A stretch of 64,000 nt of DNA, from NCBI GenBank assembly GCA_037074705.1, contig CM073593.1:18627001-18691000 (forward strand), written 5' to 3'. This document shows positions 46,160 through 57,365 of this stretch, one piece after another. This DNA is from Zhengitettix transpicula (taxonomy: Eukaryota > Arthropoda > Insecta > Orthoptera > Tetrigidae). The notes under the pieces are model-generated. The model saw only the letters and a list, made by a program, of their open reading frames with translations, ran no database searches and was not told the origin of the DNA. Positions within the stretch are counted from its first letter, which is position 1, and each line of letters begins with the position of its first letter. The position numbers and the translations under genes were made by a program.

Positions 46160-47955
46160 TATTAATTAATTTCAGTGAAAAAATATTAAGAGTACTGAGC
46201 AATATGAAGTAACTGGCGAAAATATATCGAAGATGTCTGAATAGGATAAAAAATTGGGCTACCAGTAAGATTCTAGTTACGTGTCTGTAAGACAAGCATA
46301 ATTCATCTTCAAATCCGACGCAAGACGCTTACTGAAAAGAGTGCATTACTATATAAAAGTTTGCAAGAAATGAAATAAATTTTTATTCGTGAACATAGAA
46401 ATTCTTAATATTAATAATTTTTCACAATCTTATAATCACGATCTCGAAGTGAGTAACGTCGAGTAGTCAAGAACCAAGCAATCGAACTGAAGGATTCGTA
46501 GAAAGTAATGTTCTGACGGCCGGAGGCCTTTTTCGATGGATCGATGTTTATCGTGTCTGTCCGTTTGGCACTTACTCTCGTACAGGATCTAACTTTCTGC
46601 TCGAAAGGGGAAGCGAAAAAAAAAGAGGTGCAGGAAGAAATACTTTCTAAAGGTGCTGTAAAGAGCAACACTTGATGTTCAACAAGGGAATGAATCATCC
46701 CTTGAAACCGTTAAAAGCCGTAATTATTCACTTAATATCATTTAAAGCTGTTCACGTAGAAATTCAGTAAATCAGAGAGCTACAACAGTGAAATTTAACG
46801 TCATTTGCATCAACGTCTTGAATTTTTTCTTCCCACGCTTTATTTCATATTCTGGTTTCTCGTTTTATTTCATTTGACGATTCATCTTGAAGGTTTCGTT
46901 TACTTGGAAGGAATCAAGTTCTTGCGACAAGTGTAAGGTTTCTTCTCGGAAATTTTCAATCAAACATGTATCATTTGATAGGCTTCTCATTTCTTCCCCA
47001 GGGCTGGTCATAGTAAAGAAACTGACGGCACAAAAACACAATTTTTATAAGAAAACAGGCCTCCATTGGTAGATTTTTTAGATTTATTAGTTGTTTTCTT
47101 CGTTAGTCCTCGAAATAGAAAAGAAGATACGTCAAAAAAGTATGTATACAATTATACAAATTAACTTAACATTACATTCGATGTCCTAATGAATCTATAG
47201 TTAAATGACACGTTAGTGTAGTTATACATTAATATTGACAATGCATTATAATAATATTAATTAATCACAAAATCACGAAAGGTGATTTGGGTGTAAATTA
47301 AACACTTATAGTCGGCGCCACGAAGATGTAATATCAAGGTCAAGTTGAATAACGCCCCGCACCTCGTCAGGCAGCGTAGCCATATTGTGTAGCTCCCTCA
47401 TTATCCGTTAACATTAGTCACCACGCCTGGCTATTATTGTACAGAAAGTAAGTAAATGTATACGGAGGAGTCCGTGAGCTTGGTATTACATTTTCATGCG
47501 CAGACTATAATATATTAACACATCGATTATCTTCTGTTCCTTATGGCTTCTATGCAGCGCAATTTTCAACCACATTTCTTGAATCGATTACCGTCGTTCG
47601 TGTAATGTAAATAAAATATGTAATGAGGTATCTACAGTTTACCTTCTGTTACTCGTTACTGTTGTCACATGATACGTGGAACTTGTTATCAAAATAAAAA
47701 AGGTGATTATTTTATTGTAAATGTTGTTTGTCAATGAATTCATCACGGTTCAGTATCATGCAATCATAACGTATAGGGTTATTTAAAAAGCTCACCGCTT
47801 TTGAAATGCGTAGTGTACTTTTGTTTAGTCGGTTAATTATATTGTTGTGTATCATTTAGGTTCCTATAATAATTCAAATTGTTGATTCTCGTATTTTTTC
47901 ACTGTGTCTAACCATTGAGCAGTTTCCGTATTTCGCATTATGTGCTAATGGTGAA
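46160..47955. other. Unassigned interval
   Basis: A 95-codon minus-strand frame at 46411-46698 lies in a less AT-rich patch but matches nothing I recognise. 47310-47460 is also less AT-rich. No gene supported. Confidence 0.3.
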
Positions 47956-47959
47956 AACA

Positions 47960-48370
47960 TTTTACGAGGGATGATCGTAAACTAAGGATACAAACACTGC
48001 AGTAAAACGAGTACATTTAATTTCATACCACTCAATAGTACAAACAGTAGGTTATATTTCGATATAGTTTTCATATGGGTTTAAGAACTTTTCGATTCGA
48101 GTGATGAGTTTGAATATTCTCTCCTTGTAAAAATCCTTGCGTGTTTAGTGACGTTGTCGCGAAGTGTTTCAGCTCCTCGTCTGAACAGTTTTTTCGGGGT
48201 CTCGTAGGTGCTCCTTCAAATGAGGGGGGGGGGGAAAGGTTAAATTCGCTAGGAGCGAGATCCGGGATGTAGAGAGGGTGGTCGATGACGTCACATTGAA
48301 ACTGCTTCAACAGCGCGGTGATCTTCTGAGCTGTGTGAGATCGCGCGTCGTCGTGAAGGACTTTCCTCAC
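47960..48370 (-). pseudogene. Mariner transposase C-terminal half
   Basis: A 99-codon minus-strand frame begins VLHDDARSHTAQKITALLKQ, with the second catalytic Asp in HDDARSH. It continues to HPLYIPDLAPSEF, where the residue 35 positions on is Glu instead of the DD34D Asp. CSDEELKHFATTSLNTQG follows, then a diverged end. The sequence upstream is replaced, so the first Asp and DNA-binding part are absent. The plus-strand end at about 47967 (GAGGGATGATCGTAAACTAA) may be the terminal repeat. Confidence 0.8.
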
Positions 48371-48774
48371 TTAAAGGAGCACTTAAGAGGCCGACAATTC
48401 GCTTCAGACGAGGAGGGAGAAGAGTTAAATAAATAAATAAACTACCCAAAAGTCAGTGACAAATCAAATAGTTCAAGAAAACATATTATTAAACATTTAG
48501 TTTCTAATATATGACTGTAAGGAGTATATTAATTCTTTTAAAAAAAAGAGATATATGATACCACAATTATTAAAATACAGAACAAAAATTTCTTCAGTGC
48601 AGTAGAATAATAGTAATAATTTATAGAAAATGGCAAGACCCTTCATCAATACCTTCCAAAAATTAAAATTATATCATTAATTTTTTACTAAATTTCAAAG
48701 TCTGTCACTTAGTTGTAATTATTAAAGAAATTCTGTATAAAAAGTAGCCAGTTACTCCTTTATGATATATATAT
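48371..48774. other. Unassigned AT-rich interval
   Basis: Nothing recognised; ends in a short (TA)n before the LTR. Confidence 0.3.
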
Positions 48775-49835
48775 TGTAATTCCAATTAATTAGGACATTA
48801 ATTGTTTGAACATAAAATTTAAATTGTTTGATAAATCAATTATAGCGGTCTGATCGAACAAATCGACAATAGAAACGCCGAGCTCCTTTGCTTTTTCGGA
48901 AGGTCAAAATGGCGTATGCGCGCTAAAACTCGAGACGAGGATAGATCAGTTGGTGATTAGAATTTAACTGAGTTGGTTGGTGTCGGGAAATTTCGGAGGA
49001 CGGAACAAGTGATACTAGAGCAGAGACTATCCGTCGTTTATTGTATTATTATTAAACAAAGTTGTAAGTTGAAGACAAAGTAAAACATTCACGAAAGCAT
49101 TACATCGAAACTTGCTAAGTAAAAGCAGTTTTACGTCCATAGCCAGCCAGAAATAGTAAAGTTGCAGTTTAAGTCCAAATCGGTAAAAAAACTAGCAAAT
49201 CTACAAACCACAGAATTCATATAAGGCAAGCAGTCAACAGATAGCTGACAAAAAGGAGGATCATCCGAGTTCCTGACATCCTATCAATTTTGACTAGAAT
49301 CAGTGTAAAATCTGTGAATCTTAGAATCAGTGTAAAATCTCGCAATAGTGTATTTTCGAAACCAAAAAGGGAATGCTGGAAACAAGCTGGACAGATATGA
49401 GTAACAAAATACAAAATAATGATTTATATAAACGTAATTAAAAGATAGAAATCAGATTTCGTTCTATTTTAAATTGTTAATCAGAGTTAATCTCTTTACT
49501 TTTTAATGTCGTTCTATTTTAATTGTCAAGTTGATTTCTTTTCTTTTAGTCGACGTATTGTTTAGGTAAATATGATTTGTTTGTTAATAAGATTTTTAAA
49601 CATAATTGATATGTCCATTATCAAACCTAGTGAAGACCCTGAGAAATTAATAATTTAAATTTTTAATTATTTAAAATTATTGCCACAAAATAAATAAATA
49701 TTGTTTGTAAATTTTATTAATTCTTTTATTTAAATGACGCCTTCCATTTGATTATAACATTTTGGCTTCCACAACGTGGGGCTCGAATTCTTCAAAACAC
49801 TTAAATTAAATAAAAGCCTATTTATTGTGTATATT

Positions 49836-49838
<3 letters not shown>
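48775..49838 (+). repeat. LTR-like repeat, family 1, extended form
   Basis: TGTAAT at 48775 to ATTACA at 49833-49838, 1,064 bases, flanked on both sides by (TA)n. The LTR proper seems to end ATTATAACA at 49751-49759. It is followed after three bases by TGGCTTCCACAACGTGGGGC and TCGAA (49763-49787). Apart from a small change after TGGC, that is complementary to the 3' end of lysine tRNA. Then about 50 bases lead to a second ATTACA. There is no gag or pol. Confidence 0.7.
49763..49787 (+). other. Lysine-tRNA primer-binding-site-like sequence
   Basis: AACGTGGGGCTCGAA is an exact 15-base match to the complement of the lysine tRNA 3' arm, preceded by TGGC and a diverged four to six bases. Related but weaker sites are at 25433-25452, 52973-52991 and 21484-21498. 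Confidence 0.55.

Positions 49839-49881
<43 letters not shown>
49839..49881. repeat. (TA)n microsatellite
   Basis: About 21 dinucleotides abutting the LTR 3' end. Confidence 0.9.
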
Positions 49882-49884
<3 letters not shown>

Positions 49885-50334
49885 CTTGGAGCAAAGTCCG
49901 GGATATAAATAACTAAGTAAATCCTACCTTTTATGGAAATTTGGAATAAATAAGTCATAACTTCTTTCGTCAATTGGAGGGGAAATAGTCGCATCCTTAA
50001 TGCACGATTGTAAACCTCGCCTTAAATGTGACAAGCTGGGCGTTTCTCTTAAATCCAGAGAGAAAACTTACGCAATTGTCTCCCGGAAAAGATAAGCATT
50101 CCTAGAATGACCTGTAGATAAGTTTAGAATCATAGATATGCGTTCTTTCGCAATCGTTCATTGACTCATTTCTCTTTATACCTTCTCCTACTATAAATCC
50201 CTGGCTTCCAAGTCAACTTAAAACTCGCTACTTGCTTTCACACCTGTAATACTCTGCTCCGGAAAACCACAACGAACTATCCAGATTGTTCAAATGAAAA
50301 AATTTACGTCTGATTGAGTTTCTGTCAACTGACA
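49882..50334. other. Unassigned interval
   Basis: Less AT-rich than average; no gene or repeat recognised. Confidence 0.3.
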
Positions 50335-50460
50335 AGTACCGTTGTGTCGCTCTAGGTTCTTAGCACCTGAAGAAATGAACAAGGATCCCAGAAACGTTGT
50401 GAAATATTTATATTATCACTTATTTCTTTGTATTTGGCTATCTTTCTTCTTATTATTATC
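50335..50460 (+). repeat. Orphan PLE 3' end with conserved core
   Basis: CAACTGACAAGTACCGTTGT, TCTAGGTTCTTAGCACCTGA and GATCCCAGAAACGTTGTG, closely matching the 3' end of the PLE at 31285-32990. The core CTGAAGA is at 50367-50373 and GAAAC at 50391-50395. No coding sequence lies upstream, so it is a 5'-truncated insertion or a lone terminal repeat. Confidence 0.65.
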
Positions 50461-50679
50461 CAATTTTTTCTTGATCCTCACGGAACTAATACGCAGAACA
50501 GGTCTCAAATTCAGGGATCGACTTTACGTCGTCATTTGTTTTAATATCTGCATGCTGCATCGTTAGTGACATTAACAATTCTTGCTATCAATTTCCTTTC
50601 AATATCGCCTTCTGATGGCGCAACAATTGTATCAGTGCCACCTTCAGAAATTCAGACTGAAATATTTATATATGACTAG

Positions 50680-50803
50680 CAACTTCGAATCCCGGCGAGA
50701 ACATGGATGTTTGTGTGCGTGAGAGAAACTCTTGACAAATCGCGCATCCAACAAGGAAAATTGAGATTCCTTAATAAGTGGCTAATAACCAGAGCTGTTG
50801 ATG
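50680..50803 (+). repeat. tRNA-derived SINE, 5'-truncated fragment
   Basis: It starts just before the B-box-like CTTCGAATCCCGGCGAGA, continues with GTGAGAGAAACTCTTGACAA and ends GCTAATAACCAGAGCTGTTG ATG. It is homologous to 30580-30712. It joins directly to a family A repeat. Confidence 0.65.
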
Positions 50804-51272
50804 CTACCTTTGGGGATGCCTTCACATCTCTCTGGTTTTTTGAACTAAGGTTCCCACATGCCGAGACACCTCGGCCTGTTTTGAGAGGTGTATGTTCCGG
50901 GGTCGCAGACCTTGGGCATACGGTAAGAGTTGTCCGCTATTCCTATTGGAATAGTCGGCCAGCTGCCTCCTAAACCTGTCAAAAGCTGCGACCCCACAGC
51001 TAACGCCTCTCCCGCCATCGGAAGAGCGTGGGATAAGTACCAAATGCCCGACCTACCTGATGCAGGCTTTTATAGGGTTTTCCCTGCATCACTTTAGGCG
51101 AATTGCCGGGTAGGATCCTTAAACCATAGCCCAGGGACCCTAGTTAACCCTTGGCTACCTTCCTCTACCCTTCCGCATCCCCCCTTTTAAATCCCTTCTT
51201 ATGCTATTAAAGGGGAGTTGCCACCATGTGGATTACCCTCATGTGGCCTGTTACCCCCTCCCCCCAAAAAAA
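50804..51272 (+). repeat. Family A repeat fused downstream of a SINE
   Basis: It begins inside the element at CTACCTTTGGGGATGCC, with the middle and 3' blocks and an A tail at about 51264. A short deletion removes part of the CCTAAAC...GGCACGG segment. Frames on both strands are repeat sequence. Confidence 0.75.
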
Positions 51273-52006
51273 TAGGGTTATGAAAAGGTACGGAGCGCTT
51301 GACAATTCAAAAATATAACAGAATAAATCTGTTTTTTACTTACCTGTATCTTAATCTTTCATGTATTAGTTAATAATATGTTCTCCAATCGAGAAATAGA
51401 GAATTTTTAAAATAATTAGGGCACTTGAGCCTATTCCCCGCATAATTGGCTAAAAACCCAAATTCTGACGTGAAAGATGTTTAGTTTTCAAAATTTCACG
51501 ATTCACTACGGCGAGAGCTCACATTCTGTGTACCTGAAAACGAGAATTCCTCCGACCCGTCTACATGTGCATTGGGTATTCAGGACGCGCAGTGCTCCAC
51601 TCTGGCGGCCTAATTGTCAGGCTGCTGTTGATGTCGCAACTTCCGGTGTTGGCGACGGAAGCGACGTGCAGGCGACACGTGACGGAAGCCAGCGAGAAAA
51701 AGCGGCAATTTCCACAACGGCGTATGCGCTCGCATTTACGAAACGGAAGTTTCCCGACAAAGCGAATAATTAGTTCTTGTCTCTAAACGCCAGAATTGAA
51801 TAACTTTTCACGTGGCATAAAATGATTGGAAAGACGCTGCATGGGAACTGTCGTACATTTCCTTCAGATTGATCGTCGCTTTTCACCGATGTGCAACAAG
51901 TCGTTGTGAATTATAAAGCTTTTCAATAAGAACTATTTGTTTACAATTGAAGACGTTTCATCAAGTAGAATTAATTATTATGATTTTGATATCCTCCGTA
52001 ACATAT
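51273..52006. other. Unassigned interval with CpG-rich patch
   Basis: 51470-51780 is CpG-rich and open for 98 codons on the plus strand. The translation has no recognisable motif and could be composition-driven. Otherwise nothing seen. Confidence 0.3.
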
Positions 52007-53045
52007 TATAATGCCAATTAATTAGGCCATTAATTGTTTGGACATAAAATTTGAATTGTTTGATAAATCCATTATAGCGGTCTGATCGAACAAAGCAACA
52101 ATGGAAAAGCAAGCTCAGCCGCTTTTGTTGAAAAGTCAAAATGCGTTTGCGCGCATGAAAGTCTAGCAGTTTACGTCTATAGCCAGCCAGGAAAGGAAGT
52201 CAGTTTTCTTTTTACGTCTACAGCCAGCTAGGATAGAGTTCGTGCTGAAAGATTGCTGTGGACGGATGAAGTTTTTCTGGTGAGCAGAAAAGAGCGGAAT
52301 AGTAAAGTTGACAGTTTAAGTCTACTGCAAGGAGCTAAAGAAAAGTTAGTTCGCTCCGAAAGAATAAACAGTTAAAATAAATCTTCAAGGAGCTACGTTG
52401 CATGTCAAGTCCAAATCAGTAGAAAAAATCTACGAATCATAGGATTTAGGTAAGGCAAACAGACATCAGATAGCTGACATTCAGGAGGATCATCCGAGTT
52501 ACTGGTAGCCTATCAATTTTGACTTCAATAGTGTAAAATCTGTGAGTCGACATTTAGAATCAGTGTATAATTTTGCAACAGTGTACTTCCGAAACCAAAA
52601 AGAATGCTGGTACCAGATGGACATTATGTAAGTAACAAAACCACAACTAATGATTAATTGTAAACGCTAATTAAAGGATAAAGTCAGATTTCGTTCTCTT
52701 TTAATTGTCAATCCGAGTTAATTTCTTTAGTTTAATTTATTTCATTCTATCGACATATTGTTTAGGAAATTGTAAACTGTTTTGTTAATAATATTTTAAA
52801 TCAATTTGTTGTGTCCATTATCAAACATAGTACAGGCCCTGAGAGAACGAGATCTCAAATTTTGTGTTTGTAATTATATTTTATTGCCATTAAATAAAAT
52901 AAAAATATTTAGTTTGTTAATTTTTGATTATTATTTCATTTAAAAAAGTCTTCCATTTGTTAATTACATAAATGGCGCTTCAACGTGAGGCAAATTCTTT
53001 AAATCAAAATTTAAATTAAATAAAGCTAAATTTTTTATTATTACA
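52007..53045 (+). repeat. LTR-like repeat, family 1, extended form
   Basis: TATAAT (mutated TGTAAT) at 52007 to ATTACA at 53040-53045. It shares GGCCATTAATTGTTTGGACA, TAGCGGTCTGATCGAAC and AGGAGGATCATCCGAGTT with the other family members. A tract of CTACAGCCAGCTAGGA and TATAGCCAGCCAGGA repeats lies at about 52180-52235. The LTR proper ends ATTACA at 52963-52968. TGGCGCTTCAACGTGAGGC (PBS-like) follows at 52973-52991, then the second ATTACA. Confidence 0.7.
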
Positions 53046-53124
53046 AAATATATGCAACTCTACCAATTTAGTAGAACTGTGATCTCATATTAACACTTTA
53101 CTGCATGGTTATTTTCCTAAACTA

Positions 53125-53416
53125 AATTCTAGAATATGTATTTTTGTAAATACAATACGGAAAAATAACCAATACTATATCAAACATGACCAAAGTAAAT
53201 AATGTTGCACCTATTCAACATAAATATAATTACGTCTGATTTATCAATAATTCACATTAATTGTATATTTATGATTTTAGTGTAATTAGAATACCCTGGG
53301 AATGATACTTGAAGGAAACATAAAAAACCCACAGTGAATAAATATTCTGAAGTTGACCGGCGGGTAGAAAAAAATCTGGCCTCAGGGGTTGACTCAGAAA
53401 GCTCGGACAGGCACGT
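53125..53416 (-). repeat. Repeat X, reverse copy
   Basis: Homologous, in opposite orientation, to 58392-58695. Shared blocks on the minus strand: TGAGTCAACCCCTGAGGCCA, CTACCCGCCGGTCAACTT and TTCACATTAATTG-type spacing. Confidence 0.65.
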
Positions 53417-53816
53417 TTTAACCTGTTCACGGAAGCCAAAAGTTTCACATTTCCTTAACTGCATGTTTTTTCATATCTGAATCACAAATTTTCTCTGTTA
53501 GAAACCAGCAGATGCCTCTCGGGTGATACAAAAACTTGTGTTGCTCTAAAATGTTAATTTAAAAATACAGCACTGACGCCTAATATTGCAAAATTTGTCA
53601 GAATAGTTTTAAGTGGAAACTAATCAGAAAGTCAATTGATGAATATAAAAACTTAAAAGATCAAAATGATTGCTTAACGACTTTATTTTCTTTAATAAAG
53701 TATTAATAATAATAATTTAAACATGAATTAAAACCAAGTTTTACATGTACTTAAGATTGTAAACAAAACATCTCAAGGATTTTAGAAAAAAAATCAGTTT
53801 TGCTACAAAGCAGAAG
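53417..53816. other. Unassigned AT-rich interval
   Basis: Nothing recognised. Confidence 0.3.
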
Positions 53817-53885
53817 AGGTGTATGTTCCGGGGTCAAAGACCTTGGAACAGTCGGCTAGCTGCCTCCTAAACTGGTCGAGGCATA
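53817..53885 (+). repeat. Family A fragment
   Basis: AGAGGTGTATGTTCCGGGGT, a shortened GACCTTGGAACAGTCGGC junction and CTGCCTCCTAAACTGGTCGA. Both ends are lost. Confidence 0.65.
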
Positions 53886-55360
53886 GGAAATTGTTTACGT
53901 GAAGAGATAAGTGCCAAATTATTTCACTATTTCTAATGAAAATATGTTCTCAATAGAAAAGCCAATATAAAACTAATAAATATTAAAATAATTCATCAAA
54001 TAAATTAGCAATTTTTCATGTAGGGAACAAACGTAAGTTGGACATTCACTTAACACAGACAAAGCATTGTCACTCTGAGATGAGTAAATGACAAGGGTAT
54101 GACGGCCTTACGTGAGTCAATATTAAACATATGATACAGGAACTGGAGACTATGACACAACACTGAGTTGTAGCTCAAAAAATTTTTATTCTTATATTTT
54201 TTTGGTATTAAGAGTTAAAACTTTCAGAAATATTTAGTACATTTATATGTGACTATATATGTAGAAAAATGTTTACAGGGTACACTATAATTAATCTTTA
54301 TTCCTTTTTTGGAAACTTGTATTTTAATTATAACTATTTAAAAAACCTTATTTACCTTGTTAAGAGTTTTTATTTTACAACTGTTTTTGAATTAATAAAT
54401 TAATTGTTCACGTTTAATTTTATTATTCAGTCTTGCTACGACCACGTTGGTGTTTACGTAACTTCTGTTTCTCGGATTACTTTTCTAATTTTAGGGAACT
54501 TAATAATATGTTATTGATTTTGGACTAATTTGTTATGGTAATTTTAAAGAACACCTGAAGATGATACGAACATATACCACAACTGTCTAAATAAAATAAA
54601 GTGTCTGTAAAAGGTCAAAAATTAATAAATTTATTGAATATAATGAACAAATTACTTTATAGTAGAAAATTAATTTCAAGATCATTTTGTCAAGTATGAT
54701 ATAATATACTGTTTAGACTAGTGATGATGAAATACTATATTCCAATATATTAAATGTTTGGTTTCAATTTTGTGAGTTACGAGGAAAAGATGGAACACAG
54801 GAAGTATTGACCCTGAAGATAGACATAATTTTGCACTTGCTTGTTTAATGTATTTCTTTTCGAAAACAATGTTCAGTTAAGTCGACGGACGTTTGCTCCA
54901 CACGTGTGGTTAATGTAAACGATCCGGATCCAGAAATCCAGTTTAGGACTGGTTTTAACACAGGGCAGGCGAAAATGCTTTCGCGAGAAAGATAGAGGAG
55001 AAAATAGGCCAGTGGTAAAAAAATAACTGTATTCTTAGTCGTAAGAGATAGTTCTTCGTGCATGTAGGTGGCAGTGTTAACACGAGGTTTAAGCAAGCAT
55101 ATGCTTATTTTAAGGTTATCATGCTAATGAAGCGTTCTCATAATTTACCTTACGTGACGTAATGTATTCTAGCCGAGAAATTTAGAAATTGAGAGATTTT
55201 GCGACGTTGTCATGTAGAATTCCGGCAGGCGCCTCAAGGCATTACCACTATCTGCATTAGTTTCATATTTCATCGATCCTATCAACAATTTGGGCTTCCA
55301 GAGAGTGGAATTAATCATTAATTGTACTCATGTTATAACAAAAACACCCTTTTTTTATTA
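53886..55360. other. Unassigned AT-rich interval
   Basis: At 54556 ACACCTGAAGATGATACGAA resembles the start of a PLE 3' end but is weak. No gene recognised; the 83-codon minus-strand frame at 54845-55096 has no known features. Confidence 0.3.
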
Positions 55361-55745
55361 AATACTTGCTTTTCGTCCGGCGTTCCCCGGGTTGTTAATT
55401 AAACTCAGCGATATCCATAACCCCTGATTTGAATCCAACCTTGGAGATTTTTGCATTATTTTGATGTAACGCCTCACCAATACAGAAAGGGATTGACGTT
55501 ATGTACAAGCAACATTGGTAGAAATACTATAAATCGCATTGACCCCGAAAAATATTTATTTGACGCAAATATCGACCGTTACACATATTTGAATATTTCT
55601 ATCCCAACACACCCCCATACCTAGGGGTAGTAGTCGAGTCTGACTCCTACATTATTTGTTTCCGGTTCAAAAGGAACATGTGTAAAAAAGTTGGTCCACG
55701 GGTGAAGATTTGCATAGCGGACATACAATTTTATTTATACGATCA
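55361..55745 (+). repeat. Family R copy
   Basis: Head CGTCCGGCGTTCCCCGGGTT, one body unit and tail (TCCGGTTCAAAAGGAACATG, then AAGTTGGTCCACGGGTGAAG) in the usual order. Confidence 0.65.
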
Positions 55746-55764
55746 TTTTTTCTAATTTGGCTGT

Positions 55765-56462
55765 CTTCATTCATAATTATATTGAAGTCAGATAAATAGA
55801 TCTATTAATCATAAAAAAATTATAATCATGCCCAAACACTTTTACAATATAAGTTATAGACTAATGTGGATTACTGCCAAGAGATTTGTTAAGATATTAA
55901 AGCTTACTTGCATTCCTGCTCCTTTTAAGTCCATTACTTTGTATGAATGGAATGATATTAGTTTAATATCTTATAAATTACCAAATATATTTATAGCTGA
56001 CGTTAACAATATACTTTAGATGCCATTACCATGAATTGTTTAGAGAAATGAGGCTATAATTTTCCAATTATATCGCATCTGAAGCTGTAATGTCTATGGA
56101 ACTGAATGAACAGATTAAAATAGAAAAATCTCGACAGTACCGTTAAATCAAACCCACGACCTGATTTTAGTACGCCGTGCTCTACCAATGAACTATCTAT
56201 TTTCAGGTCCATATGGGCCAGTTGTTAGACCTGAACACAGGCACACCTACACCTAATTTTAGGAATTCAATCAAAAGTAGACAACGTGTCTAAATTTATG
56301 ATAGATACAAATAATTTATTTATCAATAACATAAAAATAATTTTGAACAAATCTCAAGCTACGGAACTTAAAGGACGGATTAGTTAATTTTTTTATGGAG
56401 TTATAATTTTGAATTTTTCAGATGGATGATTGTTTTACATTTACAGTCTTAACGCTTAGATC
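55765..56462 (-). repeat. Repeat Y, reverse copy with tRNA-like core
   Basis: Matches 42700-43315 over its length. On the minus strand the A-box-like TAGTTCATTGGTAGAGCACG (about 56198-56178) is closer to a tRNA A box than in the other copy. The B-box-like GTGGGTTTGATTTAACGG follows. Central position of the core is conserved between copies, so it was present before the two dispersed. Confidence 0.65.
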
Positions 56463-56620
56463 AATGTGCCTGAAGATATATCGGCCGTTTTATCATTTCT
56501 GAAAATTTCCACCCTCGCCCCTGGACGTGGTTGACGTGTCTTACCACCACTTTGTTTGTTTCCTGGTCGCAAGGAACAGATGAACGAAATTTATTCTTGG
56601 ATATCCGACCGCATTAAATA
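56463..56620 (+). repeat. Family R, 3' part
   Basis: TATCGGCCGTTTTATC and GAAAATTTCCACCCTCGCCC, then TTTGTTTCCTGGTCGCAAGG. The head and first body half are absent. Confidence 0.6.
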
Positions 56621-56665
56621 TTTATTTTTATACTTAATATTATTTATTAATGCAAGATAATAATG

Positions 56666-56669
<4 letters not shown>

Positions 56670-56714
<45 letters not shown>
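56670..56714. repeat. (TA)n microsatellite
   Basis: About 22 dinucleotides. Unlike the others it has no recognisable LTR beside it. Confidence 0.9.
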
Positions 56715-56716
<2 letters not shown>

Positions 56717-57109
56717 CCAATGTGAAACCCAAGAATGTTTTACTCAGGGAAAGTCCTCACTCTCGTACATTACATTTGTAACGATGTAAGTTATTTCAAT
56801 TATTGATTCTAACGAGTTACTAATCAAAAAAATAAGTTTTTGAATTTGAATGTATTACTTTCTACTGTTTAATGTTATGTAGGTGTATATTCATTAATGT
56901 AATTACCTATAAAAATACCATCATATGTAATTGTTGTGCCTCAGGTGTATCAGTTTCTTTTTTCTGCTATTAAAATTGTGTACATCTGAATTTGTAGATG
57001 GCTTTTTTTTACAAATATGATTAATAATTGTATCATGTGAGGGAAATAATGCCCCTAATTTGTTTAAATGAACCTGAATTAAATCCTTGTGAATTGGATA
57101 CAACTATCG

Positions 57110-57365
57110 CACCTTCTGAACAAAATGGCCACGGCCAATAGTCGACGCCCTCGATACGTTCCAAAGGGTGTAATTGCTAGAGATTTACACGTACCGTCGA
57201 TCAAGGACGAAATTAAAACGTTTAGTGGAAACTACAGTGTTAAAACTGAAACGCATCGCGAAAAAAAAACTGTTTGTAAATAGTTGGAAAGTGAGACTTT
57301 TAAAAAGATTTAAGTCCTACTTCACTGTACGTATGAGTTATGCTCATAATTTATCATTCTCATAA
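57110..57365 (+). pseudogene. LINE reverse transcriptase ORF, C-terminal fragment
   Basis: RRPRYVPKGVIARDLHVPSI and KDEIKTFSGNYSVKTETH correspond to the extreme C-terminal part of Jockey-type non-LTR retrotransposon ORF2 proteins (pattern HRDL.IP.V..EI...S..Y...L..H). A frame change follows, after which VNSWKVRLLKRFKSYFTV matches the family ending (LLDNS..VRRLKRF). The RT and endonuclease domains are absent, as expected for a severely 5'-truncated insertion. The ATG at 57123 is not the original start. Confidence 0.65.

Noticed and set aside
54556..54600. Another PLE 3' end
   Set aside because: Only CACCTGAAGATGATACGAAC is similar, and the GAAAC element and flanking family blocks are missing.
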